Positions 20,996 through 31,225 of a stretch of DNA of 33,735 bases are shown one piece after another. The DNA comes from Oligoflexia bacterium. Lineage in GTDB: Bacteria; Bdellovibrionota_C; UBA2361; JBGSMV01. Numbering within the stretch: position 1 is the stretch's first letter; every line of letters begins with the position of its first letter. The stretch covers positions 1-33,735 of the forward strand of contig JAIBBU010000032.1 of NCBI GenBank assembly GCA_019694515.1. Direction: 5' to 3'. A program made the translations under genes and the position numbers. Under the pieces are notes generated by a model that was not told the DNA's origin, did not search any database, and saw only the letters and a list, made by a program, of their open reading frames with translations.

Positions 20996-23683
20996 CTACT
21001 GCGTTACCACCACTCGCGCGACTTTGCTTGTTCCGCAAGCCGATACTCGGCAGAGATACACCCCGGGCGAAACAGCTGCGCCATCATCGGCGCGGTGATC
21101 CCAAGCTAGGCGGTGAATGCCAGCGGCAAAATCATGCTGCATCGATCTGATTGATCGGCCCGCTATATCATATAGCTCGACCTTAACCCCCGATGCCACC
21201 GGCAGCTCCAGGGTAAAGTCGGTATGTCCGACAGAGGGATTGGGGCGCGGCGCCGAAAGCGCAAGCTCCGGGGTATTCGGAGTCTCGACATCCACAATCG
21301 CGCCCGATACGGATTGATTATCAAGCACAACAACCGAGCTGGCGTCTGTGGGTCCGATGCCGGAGCCGAGGTTGTTAATGACGACGACATCCTGACGGTA
21401 GTCATTGCCGAAATTAGCCGCCAAAACTCCGGACGGCCCCGTACCGCCGGTCCCAAGATCCACCCGCCAGGTAAAGACACCGTTCCCGTCCGAGGTAAAT
21501 ACGCTGGCCCGTGACACCGTCGGTCCCGTAGCGATCAGATCCCGGCTATTGTTCTGGTCCAGATCGGCGGCCGTAACAAAATCAGCACCCGGGGCGGTGA
21601 ATGTGCCCATCGCGCTAAAGGTGCCGTTCCCATTTCCGTGCAGCAGCGTGACTATGCCGTTGGAACTTCCGATCGCAATATCTAAAGCGGACGAGGCATC
21701 CAGCGCGGAGACTGTCAGGGAGCGCGGGTCTATTCCCAAGGGCATGTCCGCGCCCACGGGCTGGAAGGCTCCGCTGCCATTGGCACTCAGGACGCTCAGC
21801 GACCCGCTTGAAAAGGGCGGATCGTTGGCGATCAGTGCCTCCGGATTTCCATCGCCGCTTACATCTGCGACCTCGAATGCCGCCGGATACGGGCTCGTAC
21901 TATAACTTTGCGGAGTGCCGAAATTACCAGCTGATGTTTGCAGCGCGACTTTAAGTCCTCCTTGGGCGGCTGAACTAATTGTGATCAGATCCTTCTTGTT
22001 GTCGCGATTAACATCGGCAATGCGAACCACATTCCCGTTAAGCGTTGTGGCATTGCCAACGTAGAAGGTTCCGTCTCCCGCTCCATTATAAAGCTGAACT
22101 GCGCTTCCGCCCAAGTCGCCGCTCACAGCGATATCCGGAATGCCATCCTGATTTAGATCGCCGACCGCGACGCTATTGCCAGCCCAAGGTCCGCAGCTGA
22201 AGCTTGAAAAGTCGGTGAACTCGCCTGCCGATGTGCCGAGTGCAACCCGCACCGTTGCCGGCACCCCCGGGACAGCGCCCTGCAAAACCACTAGATCATT
22301 TAAAAGATCGCCGTTCAGATCGGCCGCTTTTGCATCGACCGCATTCACTCCGGTATCCCGCAGCTGGGACTTTCCGAGTGCAGAGTCGGGGTTGGAGATA
22401 ATGCACATGCGATCCTTATTTCCGGCTGTGACTAGGTCCGGACGCGAATCCAAATCAAAATTAGCCGCGGCTACCGCTCCCCCTCCTGTGACTACATAAT
22501 TCTCGCGCGGCGCAAATGTACCGTCGCCGTTATTTCTCAGCAGCGTTAAACTCTGAGTGTTCTCGTCTCTTTGTCCGGTAACAAGATCCGGGCGGCCGTC
22601 TTGATCCACATCGATCGCCGCGATTGAAACCGGGCCGCCCACGGAGGATGTAACCGTATAGGCAGCGCCGGAGCTGAAGCGCGTGGGCGTGCCATCATTC
22701 AGAAATACCTGCGCCTGCTTCGAAGCTCCGCAAGCCAAAGCCAGATCGGCCCGGGAGTCGCCGTTTAAGTCGGCAATAGCTACCGCACTAGGAATCGTTC
22801 CGCTTACAGGAGTAGCCAAATTAATCGCAGCATTGAAACCCGCGCCATTGTTTACCAAGACCGAAGCTCCTGCATAGTTGGATGTAACGATATCGAGCCG
22901 TCCATCTCCGGTTACATCGCCAAGCGCCACGGCTCGAAGTCCCGGACCTGTATCGTATGTCCCGATCGGAGTGAAGGTTCCGTTTCCGTTACCGTGCAGT
23001 ACCTGCACCTTGCCAGCTACGGAATTGCCGCCATCTAATCCGACTACTACGTCCGCAGTGCCATCAGCATCGACTGGGCCAGCCACTGCTGAGCGTGGCG
23101 CATATCCGGGAAGGGGAGAACCGACTGCACTTTCGCCCTGCAAAGCCATTTTGCCCTGATTAAAAAGAACGGTGGCCTGCGCACCCACGACATTGTGCCC
23201 AATTACAAGGTCGCGATAAGGATCGGCATTTAGATTTGCCATGTTGACCGAAGAAGGCGCGGCCGCAACAGCAACCGCACTCATCGGATCCATCGTTCCA
23301 TCTCCGTACCCCACGAAAGGCACGACCAGATTCGAATCCGTACAGGCCACCACAACATCTGTCGCTCCGTCCCCCAAGAAGTCGGAGGCGGCGACCGCTT
23401 TATTGGCAGAATTGGGGATCTTAAACGCCAGGAAAGGCGCGTTGAAGTCCAGGTGCGGACCAGATCCCTGGGCCTGCGACTCCGCCGGCTGAGCCGGACG
23501 CCGGTTTGTGGCGGGCAAGTTAAAGCTTAATGGATTCCGTGCAAAATCGGGCATCGTGGCGGCGGCAAAGGCAGGGTCCGGCGCGGCCTGGGCAGAGGAG
23601 CCCTTACGCGGCGCAAAACTTAACAGGGTGAGGGTCGCAGAAACAACCGATACGGCTTTGTGAAGGAAATTGCTCTGGTTCAT
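20996..23683 (-). CDS. FG-GAP/VCBS repeat secreted protein with FlgD-like C-terminus
   Basis: An 895-residue exported protein. A signal peptide covers about residues 1-32 (AVSVVSATLTLLSFA). The middle (about 75-800) is a run of FG-GAP blades with calcium-binding loops such as DVTGDGRLDIV, DLNGDSRADLA, DVDQDGRPDLV, DLNQDGIPDIA and DVNRDNKKDLI, predicted to form one or two beta-propellers. The last 85 residues form an Ig-like FlgD or sorting-type domain (VKVELYDIAGRSIRSMQHDF, then VSPGVYLCRVS). Such proteins are surface-bound or released and often mediate adhesion. It is transcribed away from the SpvB/RHS gene, which has FG-GAP repeats too, with a 391-bp gap between. The ligand is unknown. Confidence 0.85.
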   Translation of the reverse strand: MNQSNFLHKAVSVVSATLTLLSFAPRKGSSAQAAPDPAFAAATMPDFARNPLSFNLPATNRRPAQPAESQAQGSGPHLDFNAPFLAFKIPNSANKAVAASDFLGDGATDVVVACTDSNLVVPFVGYGDGTMDPMSAVAVAAAPSSVNMANLNADPYRDLVIGHNVVGAQATVLFNQGKMALQGESAVGSPLPGYAPRSAVAGPVDADGTADVVVGLDGGNSVAGKVQVLHGNGNGTFTPIGTYDTGPGLRAVALGDVTGDGRLDIVTSNYAGASVLVNNGAGFNAAINLATPVSGTIPSAVAIADLNGDSRADLALACGASKQAQVFLNDGTPTRFSSGAAYTVTSSVGGPVSIAAIDVDQDGRPDLVTGQRDENTQSLTLLRNNGDGTFAPRENYVVTGGGAVAAANFDLDSRPDLVTAGNKDRMCIISNPDSALGKSQLRDTGVNAVDAKAADLNGDLLNDLVVLQGAVPGVPATVRVALGTSAGEFTDFSSFSCGPWAGNSVAVGDLNQDGIPDIAVSGDLGGSAVQLYNGAGDGTFYVGNATTLNGNVVRIADVNRDNKKDLITISSAAQGGLKVALQTSAGNFGTPQSYSTSPYPAAFEVADVSGDGNPEALIANDPPFSSGSLSVLSANGSGAFQPVGADMPLGIDPRSLTVSALDASSALDIAIGSSNGIVTLLHGNGNGTFSAMGTFTAPGADFVTAADLDQNNSRDLIATGPTVSRASVFTSDGNGVFTWRVDLGTGGTGPSGVLAANFGNDYRQDVVVINNLGSGIGPTDASSVVVLDNQSVSGAIVDVETPNTPELALSAPRPNPSVGHTDFTLELPVASGVKVELYDIAGRSIRSMQHDFAAGIHRLAWDHRADDGAAVSPGVYLCRVSACGTSKVARVVVTQ

Positions 23684-24014
23684 AAGCGCTCGACCAATGG
23701 TAGCCCAAATTTAGTAGGCCATGTGGAGCGTGGACACCCGAGGCTCGCTCAGACTGACGCCTGCGCTCAGTCTTCATCCCTCAAGCTGTTACTCATCAAA
23801 TCTGGGGCTTCATCGATCCACATCGCCACCGGCGAAAAAAAGACAAACGTTCGGAATTGTTCAAACCTAAAAAACGTAGGAGAGAAAATTAGCGAAGAGC
23901 AACCTAGCAGATCGCCACAAGCTACGGACGAACCGCTTCTTAGTCAAGAAAACATTGCAATCCAAGATCGATCTTACGATCGCACAAAACGAATTCAGCA
24001 GAGGGCTTAATTAA

Positions 24015-24044
24015 TTGGCTTAGCCTTTTTCTTCATGTTAATAC
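24015..24044 (+). promoter_or_regulatory. candidate promoter of the SpvB/RHS gene
   Basis: TTGGCT (24015-24020) and TAATAC (24039-24044) are 18 bp apart and lie 30 bp before the GTG start. They are in the 391-bp divergent gap 23684-24074, in which no credible gene is seen; the open frame through it lacks a ribosome site and family resemblance. Confidence 0.45.
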
Positions 24045-24074
24045 GCATGAGAAAACAATCTTTGTGAGGGCTCT

Positions 24075-27000
24075 GTGTCATACGACTCGCACCGACCGAT
24101 CTCTCCACCCCAGCGACGAATTCATTCGTCTTTAACCTTGCTAATCTGCTTGCTGCTCAATTCCCTGATTCTTGCGGATCTCGCACTATGCGCTCCGACG
24201 GGCTTTAGAATTGATGCCGGTCCATCAGATACCTTGGAAAGTGGTGATAGCAGTACCACAACTAGCTCAGCACCGATCATGGATCTGCCGGTTCAAAATA
24301 CCGGCGCGCTAGGAGGACGAAATGAAATTGCAATCGATCAGGTAAGCTCCGTTAGCGGTGCGTATGAGTTTTCCATTCCTGTCGAACTGCCGCCGGGGGT
24401 CGGAGATCTATCCCCGTCAGTAGCGATCTCGTATAGCAGCGACGGCGCCCGTGACAGTTTAATCGGGCCGGGTTTTTCTCTGGCTGCCAGCGGCTGTATT
24501 GCCCGGCAAGCACCGACATTTCCCAACGCCCAGGGAAAACTAATTCGAAATTTTGGCCCCCCCGGGTTCAGCGATCAAGACACCTTCTATCTGGGAGCCG
24601 ATCGATTAATCCCTTGCGACGGCTCGACTAGCTGCCCAACTGGCACCTTCCGTACCGAGAACAATAATTTCGAGCGGGTTCAAGCGCGACCTGCGGAGCT
24701 ACCAAATGGGTGGTTAATCACTAAGCCGGACGGCACCAAAATAGAATACAATGAACCGATTTATGCCGAAGAGTTCGCTAATGACTACGACCACAGCATG
24801 GCGTTCTGTCAGAGCAGAGTTGTAAGCGGCAACAATGAAATACTTTTCACCTATGCCCACCCATCACTGGGGGTAAAGGTTTTACAGAACATCGAATACG
24901 GTGGTCAGGCGGGAGCTTCGAATCACCAGTGGAGGATTGAGTTCGGCTGGACTGATCGAGCCGATATTTATCAGGGGTACCGGGGCGGTGGTCTCTCGCG
25001 AGTTACCAAGAAGCTCCAGTACGTCGATGTCCTGGTCAAGGCTACGGGCAAGCGACTCTTTCGATATTGGCTCGATTATGAGCCCACGTTGCCCGGCCCC
25101 AGCGCAACCCGCAAATACCGCCTCCTCAGTGTGCGGCAATATGGAAGTGATGACAGCGCCGTCTATCCGCCTTACGTTTTTACCTATCCGAATGATATCA
25201 AGGGATTTGGATCGAATTCTCAGATCCCTAATGGCTTAACCGGTGCCAATTATTTTTCGTATGACCACTACGTAAATCTCTACGACATCCAGCGGGAGCT
25301 CGCGAAGGACTGGGTATTAAATGATCATACCAGCGCTGTTTTTAACGATGTTAATCGCGACGGCTTCCCCGACATCGTCAGACACGATTCGTTAGGCAAT
25401 GGCATTTGGCTTAATAACCAGGGACGCGGATTCACATATTCCGCCGAATGGACCAATAAGCTTGCGAATGTGCCTAGCTTCGGATGGCAGAGTAACGAGT
25501 GGAAGGGCCGCACTCAGGCCAGTATCCAGAATGTCACCTACAATGCTTTTGGCTTGTACAGCAACTTTGTTGACGGGGGCGCGCGCTTCGGCGATTTCAA
25601 CGGCGATGGCCATCCCGATATTCTGGTTGCATCCGATAATAACTGCGACAACCGCAGCCCTCTTTATTGGCTGGGCTTATGGGATCAGAGCCTGAATGGC
25701 GGCACCGGTGGATGGGCGGAAAGCGCCGCCTCCGACGGTCTCAAGTCCAGCTTCCAAAGCACCGGAATCCGATTCAATAAGTTCCGCGACAAGTCGGATT
25801 GCGGAAAATATTTCACTAGGTCCGCTGGTGTATATGTAATTGACGCAAATGGAGACGGACTTTCCGATATCGTGCACTCCGGAATTTACGGCTGGGGTAC
25901 CTATCTTAACAAAGGCAATCGGTTTGAGTACACCGCCAGCTCTCCACCGCCACGGGACTTTGTACAGTATCCGGACGATGCCAGTCACAATGAATATTAC
26001 GATGTAGATCGAGGCGTACGTTTTGGGGATGTGAACGGCGATGGGCTGCCCGACATAATCGTTGCCAGACACGAGCACGACGACAACACAGGAGGCAATG
26101 CCTCTTTCCATGAAGTGCTCGTAAACACCGGACACGGATGGGGCGTAGATTCAGATCTTACCTCAAACCTGAGAACACTAGCGGCCTCAACGGAACTGTA
26201 CTTTACCTCCTTATATCGCAACTATCCGCTCGCCGGAGTTGGCACAATCGATTACAAGAATTTGGCGCGCGGCACGACCCTGCTCGACGTCAACGGCGAT
26301 GGCAAAGACGATCTAGTACGGGCCGAGTGCTTCAATATGAACTGCTCCACGGACTTTGTCGCACTAAATACCGGCAAAGGCTGGACCTTGAGCGACAATC
26401 CCGAATGGCATCTCCCCGTCCGCCTTGCGTTTTCTAATCACAACATCTGGCAAAACTCCGGCAATGTTGCGTCGTATGATTTTGACACAGCCGCCCGCTG
26501 GACCGATCTCAATAACGATGGGCTCCTTGATGTTATGGAGAGCGGCTCTTCTTTCTGGAACATTCCAAGCGGAATTCATACGTACACCAACAGCTCCAAA
26601 TTCTACCGCGATTTAATTGAGACGGTACGCACTCCGAAGGGGGCGCTTGCAACGATATCTTATTTCCAGGTCAATAGTGCTAACGGGAGTCCTGATCTGT
26701 CCTTTGCCAAGACCATGGTGAAGTCGATCTCCGTAACCAATAACGGCTCCGGTGGCAGCGGCGCTCCTCCGTCCACTACGGTCAAAGACTATTATTGCTA
26801 CGGCGCAAAGTATGATGCGCTGGAACGGCGATTCCTCGGATGCAAGGTCTTTTCAACCCGCGAAACATTGGAATCTGATGTACTCGAGGAGGGATTTGAA
26901 GCGCCCAGCCAATACCACTTCACCACCTCGTGGTATCTTAATTCTGAAAATGATTCATGCCACCGCGGAGCGCTGCGCCGCACGGTTGTCAGCTCTAAAA

Positions 27001-30000
27001 TTTGTGATGGTCCGGACGGCATTTCCGGCACCCGATGTATTTACGATCCGGCCAACAATTTCGAACCGGTGGATATTGAATCCCCGGAGATCGACTTCTA
27101 TCGCATCTCGGCCTTAAGACTGCGCAGCGTCGCGATGAACTCATTTGATGCCTGTCCCGTCGGCTATTACGGTCCCCACTTTAGCCCGGTGCGCGCGGCG
27201 GAACAGATCGTCATAGACCCGGCCAAGCAGATACTCAGGCGGGGCATCAAGCATACCTTCCAGTATAGCGAGTTCGGCAGCGTCTCGCGCAGAGCAGAGT
27301 ATGCGCACGCCAGCGATGCAGCACCATATCGCTTAGTTGAAACGACCTTTGCCAGTCCCAACACCTCTGATTGGGTTGTGGGGAAAGTTTGCACCACGAC
27401 CTTAAGAGACGGAAGCGGACGTGCGATTCGTGGAACGGCTGCGTATTACGACAATAATGATACGCTGTGTGCCACCCCTGCCAACGGCTGGCTGACCAAG
27501 GCCGAAACCATTGGATATCCTGTATACAGCCAGCCCGAAACGCGCATCACCACGCGCTTCATATACAACGCAGTCACTGGCAACCCTGAACAGGCGATTG
27601 ATGGGCTAGGACATATCAGCACAACCGACTGGAACTCCGTCTACCCCGGTATCTTCCCGGCCTCAAAGACTAACGCCAAGGGTCAAACCTCTTATTTCGG
27701 TTACGACGGCTACGGGAATCTGACACAAATTACCGACGTGAATAATGTCGTATCCCAATTGCGCTACGACAAACTTCAGCGCATCAGCGAAAGCTGGATT
27801 GAGAGCGGGGGAGATCCTTCAACTCATACCTCTTATCAGTATCATTTAGGCGATCCCAACACCCAATATTTGGCTGTGACCCGCACACTGGACGCAGCGC
27901 GTATTGTGCAAGACGTGACACGTTTTGACGGCTTCGGGCGCAAATATTTAACGATTAGCCACGGCGGCGCCCAAAGCATCGCCCAATCATTCTCGTACAA
28001 CACCCGCGGGCTGCCTGATAAAGTCACGCTGCCCTATGCCGCAAACGCCCCTTCCGAGCAGCGTTTCAGGCTCGATCAGCCATTGACCCGCATGCAATAT
28101 GATCCGGATGGCCAGCGCGTTAGAACGACCAAACCGGGCGGTTACCAGGCCAGCTCGGCGCGCTATTTTTACGATGAGCCCGATCTGTTCGTCCAAGATA
28201 TCACTATCGACAATACACCGCAGCCGATTCGAAGGCGGATCTTCACTGACCTTTTCGGACGAATGGTACGCGTCGATGAAAATCCCGACTCTCCGAATGT
28301 TCAAACCACTGCATTCAGATACGACGTGCTCAACAATCAGGTCGATGTATGCATGGCGGATGAAGGTGGAGACTGCGAAGCTCCCGGAATTTCGCGTATC
28401 AAGAGATTTTACGACGGGCTGAGCCGTCTAATCGCTCTAAAGGATCCCGATTCTTCGAACTGCCCTGATTCTAACATAGATAGCATCAGCAGCGGCTGCC
28501 CGTGGCGCTTCAGTTATGACCACAACGGCAATATTAAATCAGCCGAGGATCCCTTGTATGCCCTTAATACCGTAACGGGCACGCGCATTGTTTATACCTA
28601 CGATCTGCTAAATCGGGTGGTAGAAAAATCGAGCACCAAGAACGGCGTCACGTACAAGAGCACTTTCGACCACGACCTTTCAAACCCTGCGTGCGCAGGT
28701 AGCGACGATTTCCCGATCGGCAGGATGACGGGAGCGTCGTCATATTCACTTCCCTCAAATGGACAGACGGTTTCATATTGCTTGTCGTATGACCGACTGG
28801 GACGCACGAAAACCAAGCTGGCTACAGTCACTCTTCCGGGCGCAGCGCCAGTCAGCGCGAATGTGGCATATGCCTACACGCAGGGAGGAGATGTCGGAAC
28901 TAAGACCGCGGCCATCGGTGCGCAGAGCGACACAGTTAATTTTTGGTACGACGATTTCGGACGCCCGTATTCAATCGTCAGCAGCGCCGTCGGGGGACCG
29001 GTGGTGTCGGCAATTACATATAACCCGACCGGCCAAGAGCTGATTCGATATTATAGAAACTCGGGCGAGGGGATCTCCTATCAATACCGAAACGGTGACT
29101 ACAGCGCACCAGCCGGAGATCTGCGGCTATCATCAATGCGGGCGTTGAATTCCGCGGCCCAATTTGATCTTACCTACGACTACAATCCGACCGGCAGCGT
29201 TAAATCGATTTACGACGCCGCCGCGGGCCGCACCGAGACGTTCGAATACGACGAACTCAATCGCTTAGTTCGCTACCTCCAGGGTGCAAATGAGATCGAG
29301 CGCTATGACTACGACATCCTGGGCAATCGAACTTCATCGCTGGGCGGCTCTGCCTCGGCGCAAACTTTCGGACTAAGTTACTCCTACACTCCCAGCGGCC
29401 AAGCTTCGGTGCTCCAGAAGAAACCGCTTAGTAAGAGCGCCATTCTGGGGATCCGCGCTGACAAAGCAGGGACGATCGGCTTCGAACCGGCGCCATCCAA
29501 GGAGCTTCAGCTTGCTTCGACGTCGCTGTTTTATAAATACGGGCAGGCACGCAGCGGCCAGGGCGGATCGCATGCGCTGAAGTGTCTTACTTCATCAGCG
29601 GCGGCTGATTGCAGCTCCGCGCTGGTCAGCTTCAGCTACGACCGCAATGGAAATCTGGAGAGCGAGATTAACTCAAGTTTGGGCCGAACCACTACCTACA
29701 CCTATAATCAAGAAAACAAGATCGCCCGGATCTCTAGCGGTACGACATACACCGAATATTTCTATGGACCCTACGGCGAGAAGGTTGCGCAGTCCGATAA
29801 TGGGAACATCACATATTACCTAGAATCGGGATTAGAGCTGCGCGGCAATAATGTTGCCTTCATTTACCGGATGAATGGCAGCACCGCTGCCATCCTCGAG
29901 AACGGCGCGATCCACTTCCTATATTCGGATTTGACCAATTCCACGCGACGCGTAATTAACGGTTCGACCAACCAACCTGAGCGCGTGCTCGACTACTATC

Positions 30001-31103
30001 CTTTTGGCACGGCCTACAATAACAGCGGGACTTATACTCCCCGGTACACCTTCGCGGGAGAAGACTCCAGCAATCTGGGGGTGAGCGATTTAGGCGAGCG
30101 CGGCTATGCTTCCTCCTACGGGCGCTTCATTCAACCTGACACAGTTACTCCAGACATCAGCGATCCGCAGAGCCTTAATCGCTATACCTACGTGCGAAAT
30201 AATCCGGTCAGTGGGGTGGACCCAACCGGCAACTCGGACGACAACACAATCGGACAATTAATCACATCCTTTTTCATCAACAGCTTCGGACATGCCGTGA
30301 CCGGCGATTTCGTCGTGGGTACCGATCGGAGCGACGACAAACCGATCAGCGACAAGCCGGTGATGACCCTTCCTGTCACCGAGGTGCATTCAACCCGCAA
30401 GCGTTTTGAGCTTAGGATCGATAAAGGCTTCGTCAATTTCGTGTGGTTGGGAATTCAGCTGCAAAAAGCCTTCATCGAAAACTTCCGAATGACGCCGTTT
30501 CACGATGATATCTATGACATGATGCTGATCTTCACCCCGGTCCCGTACCTTAACGCGGCCATAAACACTCCGGGTACCTTCGTTTCAAATGTTGTAGAGA
30601 GTCAGGCCGATAACTATTTCGGTGAAGAATCGTACGAAGGGGTGGCGATTGGAACTGCGGCTTCATTTTTCGCGCCTGATCCGTCGGATGCTTTGCTGGA
30701 GGTGCCGCTAGCCGAGCGCACGGTGCAGCGCATGAGGCGCATAAGTGCGCTCGGCAGAATAGGCGAAGAAGCTTTTTCCAGAATGACCGGCGTGGCGCTC
30801 AACAAAGGACCCGGCATGCGAAGCTGGATTATCAATGGAAGGAAGCGAATTCCAGATGCAGTCTCAGCGACTCATATCTTTGAGGTGAAGAATAAAATTC
30901 GGCTGTCCGGGAAGGACGTGCTGCAAGTAAAAGACAGCATGGAGATAGCTGCCAAGGAAGGAAAGCGTTTTGCGCTGTATCTGCGTCCTGCTGAGACCTT
31001 AGCCGAAAGACTGCCCCAGGAACTGATGACTTTGGCGCAGCAGGGAAAGATTGAGGTTTATTTCCTAACACCGCTAAACTCAGTTGGCACGTGGCTACAT
31101 TAA
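24075..31103 (+). CDS. SpvB/RHS polymorphic toxin with C-terminal REase-fold nuclease tip
   Basis: A 2342-residue exported giant starting at GTG, with GAGGG close upstream. Order: signal peptide (about 17-39, LTLLICLLLNSLILADLALC); SpvB/TcB N-terminal domain (from about 90, VSGAYEFSIPVELPPG); FG-GAP blades (about 420-850; DVNRDGFPDIV, DFNGDGHPDIL, DVNGDGKDDLV); TcdB-middle-like region; RHS/YD repeats (about 1150-2000, such as YDKLQRI and YDELNRLVRY); and the RHS core (DYYPFGTAY ... FAGE ... GRFIQPD ... NRYTYVRNNP), ending in VDPTGN near 2052. After this core, the variable tip holds a linker and a domain (about 2226-2342) with E2231/E2232, RIPD2261 and F-E2270-V-K2272, the PD-(D/E)xK nuclease pattern of the Tox-REase class. 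The RHS shell should enclose the tip until delivery; DPxG is the usual core-end motif. The nuclease activity is inferred. Confidence 0.9.
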   Translation: MSYDSHRPISPPQRRIHSSLTLLICLLLNSLILADLALCAPTGFRIDAGPSDTLESGDSSTTTSSAPIMDLPVQNTGALGGRNEIAIDQVSSVSGAYEFSIPVELPPGVGDLSPSVAISYSSDGARDSLIGPGFSLAASGCIARQAPTFPNAQGKLIRNFGPPGFSDQDTFYLGADRLIPCDGSTSCPTGTFRTENNNFERVQARPAELPNGWLITKPDGTKIEYNEPIYAEEFANDYDHSMAFCQSRVVSGNNEILFTYAHPSLGVKVLQNIEYGGQAGASNHQWRIEFGWTDRADIYQGYRGGGLSRVTKKLQYVDVLVKATGKRLFRYWLDYEPTLPGPSATRKYRLLSVRQYGSDDSAVYPPYVFTYPNDIKGFGSNSQIPNGLTGANYFSYDHYVNLYDIQRELAKDWVLNDHTSAVFNDVNRDGFPDIVRHDSLGNGIWLNNQGRGFTYSAEWTNKLANVPSFGWQSNEWKGRTQASIQNVTYNAFGLYSNFVDGGARFGDFNGDGHPDILVASDNNCDNRSPLYWLGLWDQSLNGGTGGWAESAASDGLKSSFQSTGIRFNKFRDKSDCGKYFTRSAGVYVIDANGDGLSDIVHSGIYGWGTYLNKGNRFEYTASSPPPRDFVQYPDDASHNEYYDVDRGVRFGDVNGDGLPDIIVARHEHDDNTGGNASFHEVLVNTGHGWGVDSDLTSNLRTLAASTELYFTSLYRNYPLAGVGTIDYKNLARGTTLLDVNGDGKDDLVRAECFNMNCSTDFVALNTGKGWTLSDNPEWHLPVRLAFSNHNIWQNSGNVASYDFDTAARWTDLNNDGLLDVMESGSSFWNIPSGIHTYTNSSKFYRDLIETVRTPKGALATISYFQVNSANGSPDLSFAKTMVKSISVTNNGSGGSGAPPSTTVKDYYCYGAKYDALERRFLGCKVFSTRETLESDVLEEGFEAPSQYHFTTSWYLNSENDSCHRGALRRTVVSSKICDGPDGISGTRCIYDPANNFEPVDIESPEIDFYRISALRLRSVAMNSFDACPVGYYGPHFSPVRAAEQIVIDPAKQILRRGIKHTFQYSEFGSVSRRAEYAHASDAAPYRLVETTFASPNTSDWVVGKVCTTTLRDGSGRAIRGTAAYYDNNDTLCATPANGWLTKAETIGYPVYSQPETRITTRFIYNAVTGNPEQAIDGLGHISTTDWNSVYPGIFPASKTNAKGQTSYFGYDGYGNLTQITDVNNVVSQLRYDKLQRISESWIESGGDPSTHTSYQYHLGDPNTQYLAVTRTLDAARIVQDVTRFDGFGRKYLTISHGGAQSIAQSFSYNTRGLPDKVTLPYAANAPSEQRFRLDQPLTRMQYDPDGQRVRTTKPGGYQASSARYFYDEPDLFVQDITIDNTPQPIRRRIFTDLFGRMVRVDENPDSPNVQTTAFRYDVLNNQVDVCMADEGGDCEAPGISRIKRFYDGLSRLIALKDPDSSNCPDSNIDSISSGCPWRFSYDHNGNIKSAEDPLYALNTVTGTRIVYTYDLLNRVVEKSSTKNGVTYKSTFDHDLSNPACAGSDDFPIGRMTGASSYSLPSNGQTVSYCLSYDRLGRTKTKLATVTLPGAAPVSANVAYAYTQGGDVGTKTAAIGAQSDTVNFWYDDFGRPYSIVSSAVGGPVVSAITYNPTGQELIRYYRNSGEGISYQYRNGDYSAPAGDLRLSSMRALNSAAQFDLTYDYNPTGSVKSIYDAAAGRTETFEYDELNRLVRYLQGANEIERYDYDILGNRTSSLGGSASAQTFGLSYSYTPSGQASVLQKKPLSKSAILGIRADKAGTIGFEPAPSKELQLASTSLFYKYGQARSGQGGSHALKCLTSSAAADCSSALVSFSYDRNGNLESEINSSLGRTTTYTYNQENKIARISSGTTYTEYFYGPYGEKVAQSDNGNITYYLESGLELRGNNVAFIYRMNGSTAAILENGAIHFLYSDLTNSTRRVINGSTNQPERVLDYYPFGTAYNNSGTYTPRYTFAGEDSSNLGVSDLGERGYASSYGRFIQPDTVTPDISDPQSLNRYTYVRNNPVSGVDPTGNSDDNTIGQLITSFFINSFGHAVTGDFVVGTDRSDDKPISDKPVMTLPVTEVHSTRKRFELRIDKGFVNFVWLGIQLQKAFIENFRMTPFHDDIYDMMLIFTPVPYLNAAINTPGTFVSNVVESQADNYFGEESYEGVAIGTAASFFAPDPSDALLEVPLAERTVQRMRRISALGRIGEEAFSRMTGVALNKGPGMRSWIINGRKRIPDAVSATHIFEVKNKIRLSGKDVLQVKDSMEIAAKEGKRFALYLRPAETLAERLPQELMTLAQQGKIEVYFLTPLNSVGTWLH

Positions 31104-31225
31104 GCCTAGGACGGAGGATTAGCAGTTGAATTGCAGGGGCGAGAAACTTGATTAAGAAAGCTGATTCGCGTCAAAATAGAGTTACAATCCTTCCGCAGTT
31201 TCAGCGTTGTTTTTGGATATTCTAA

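Noticed and set aside
21405..21905. Long plus-strand frames opposite the FG-GAP gene (21405-21905, 22878-23159 and others)
   Set aside because: They are shadows of a GC-rich repeated coding sequence on the minus strand.
23660..24010. 116-residue open frame between the FG-GAP and RHS genes
   Set aside because: It overlaps the start of the FG-GAP gene on the other strand, has no ribosome site and a low-complexity polar composition.
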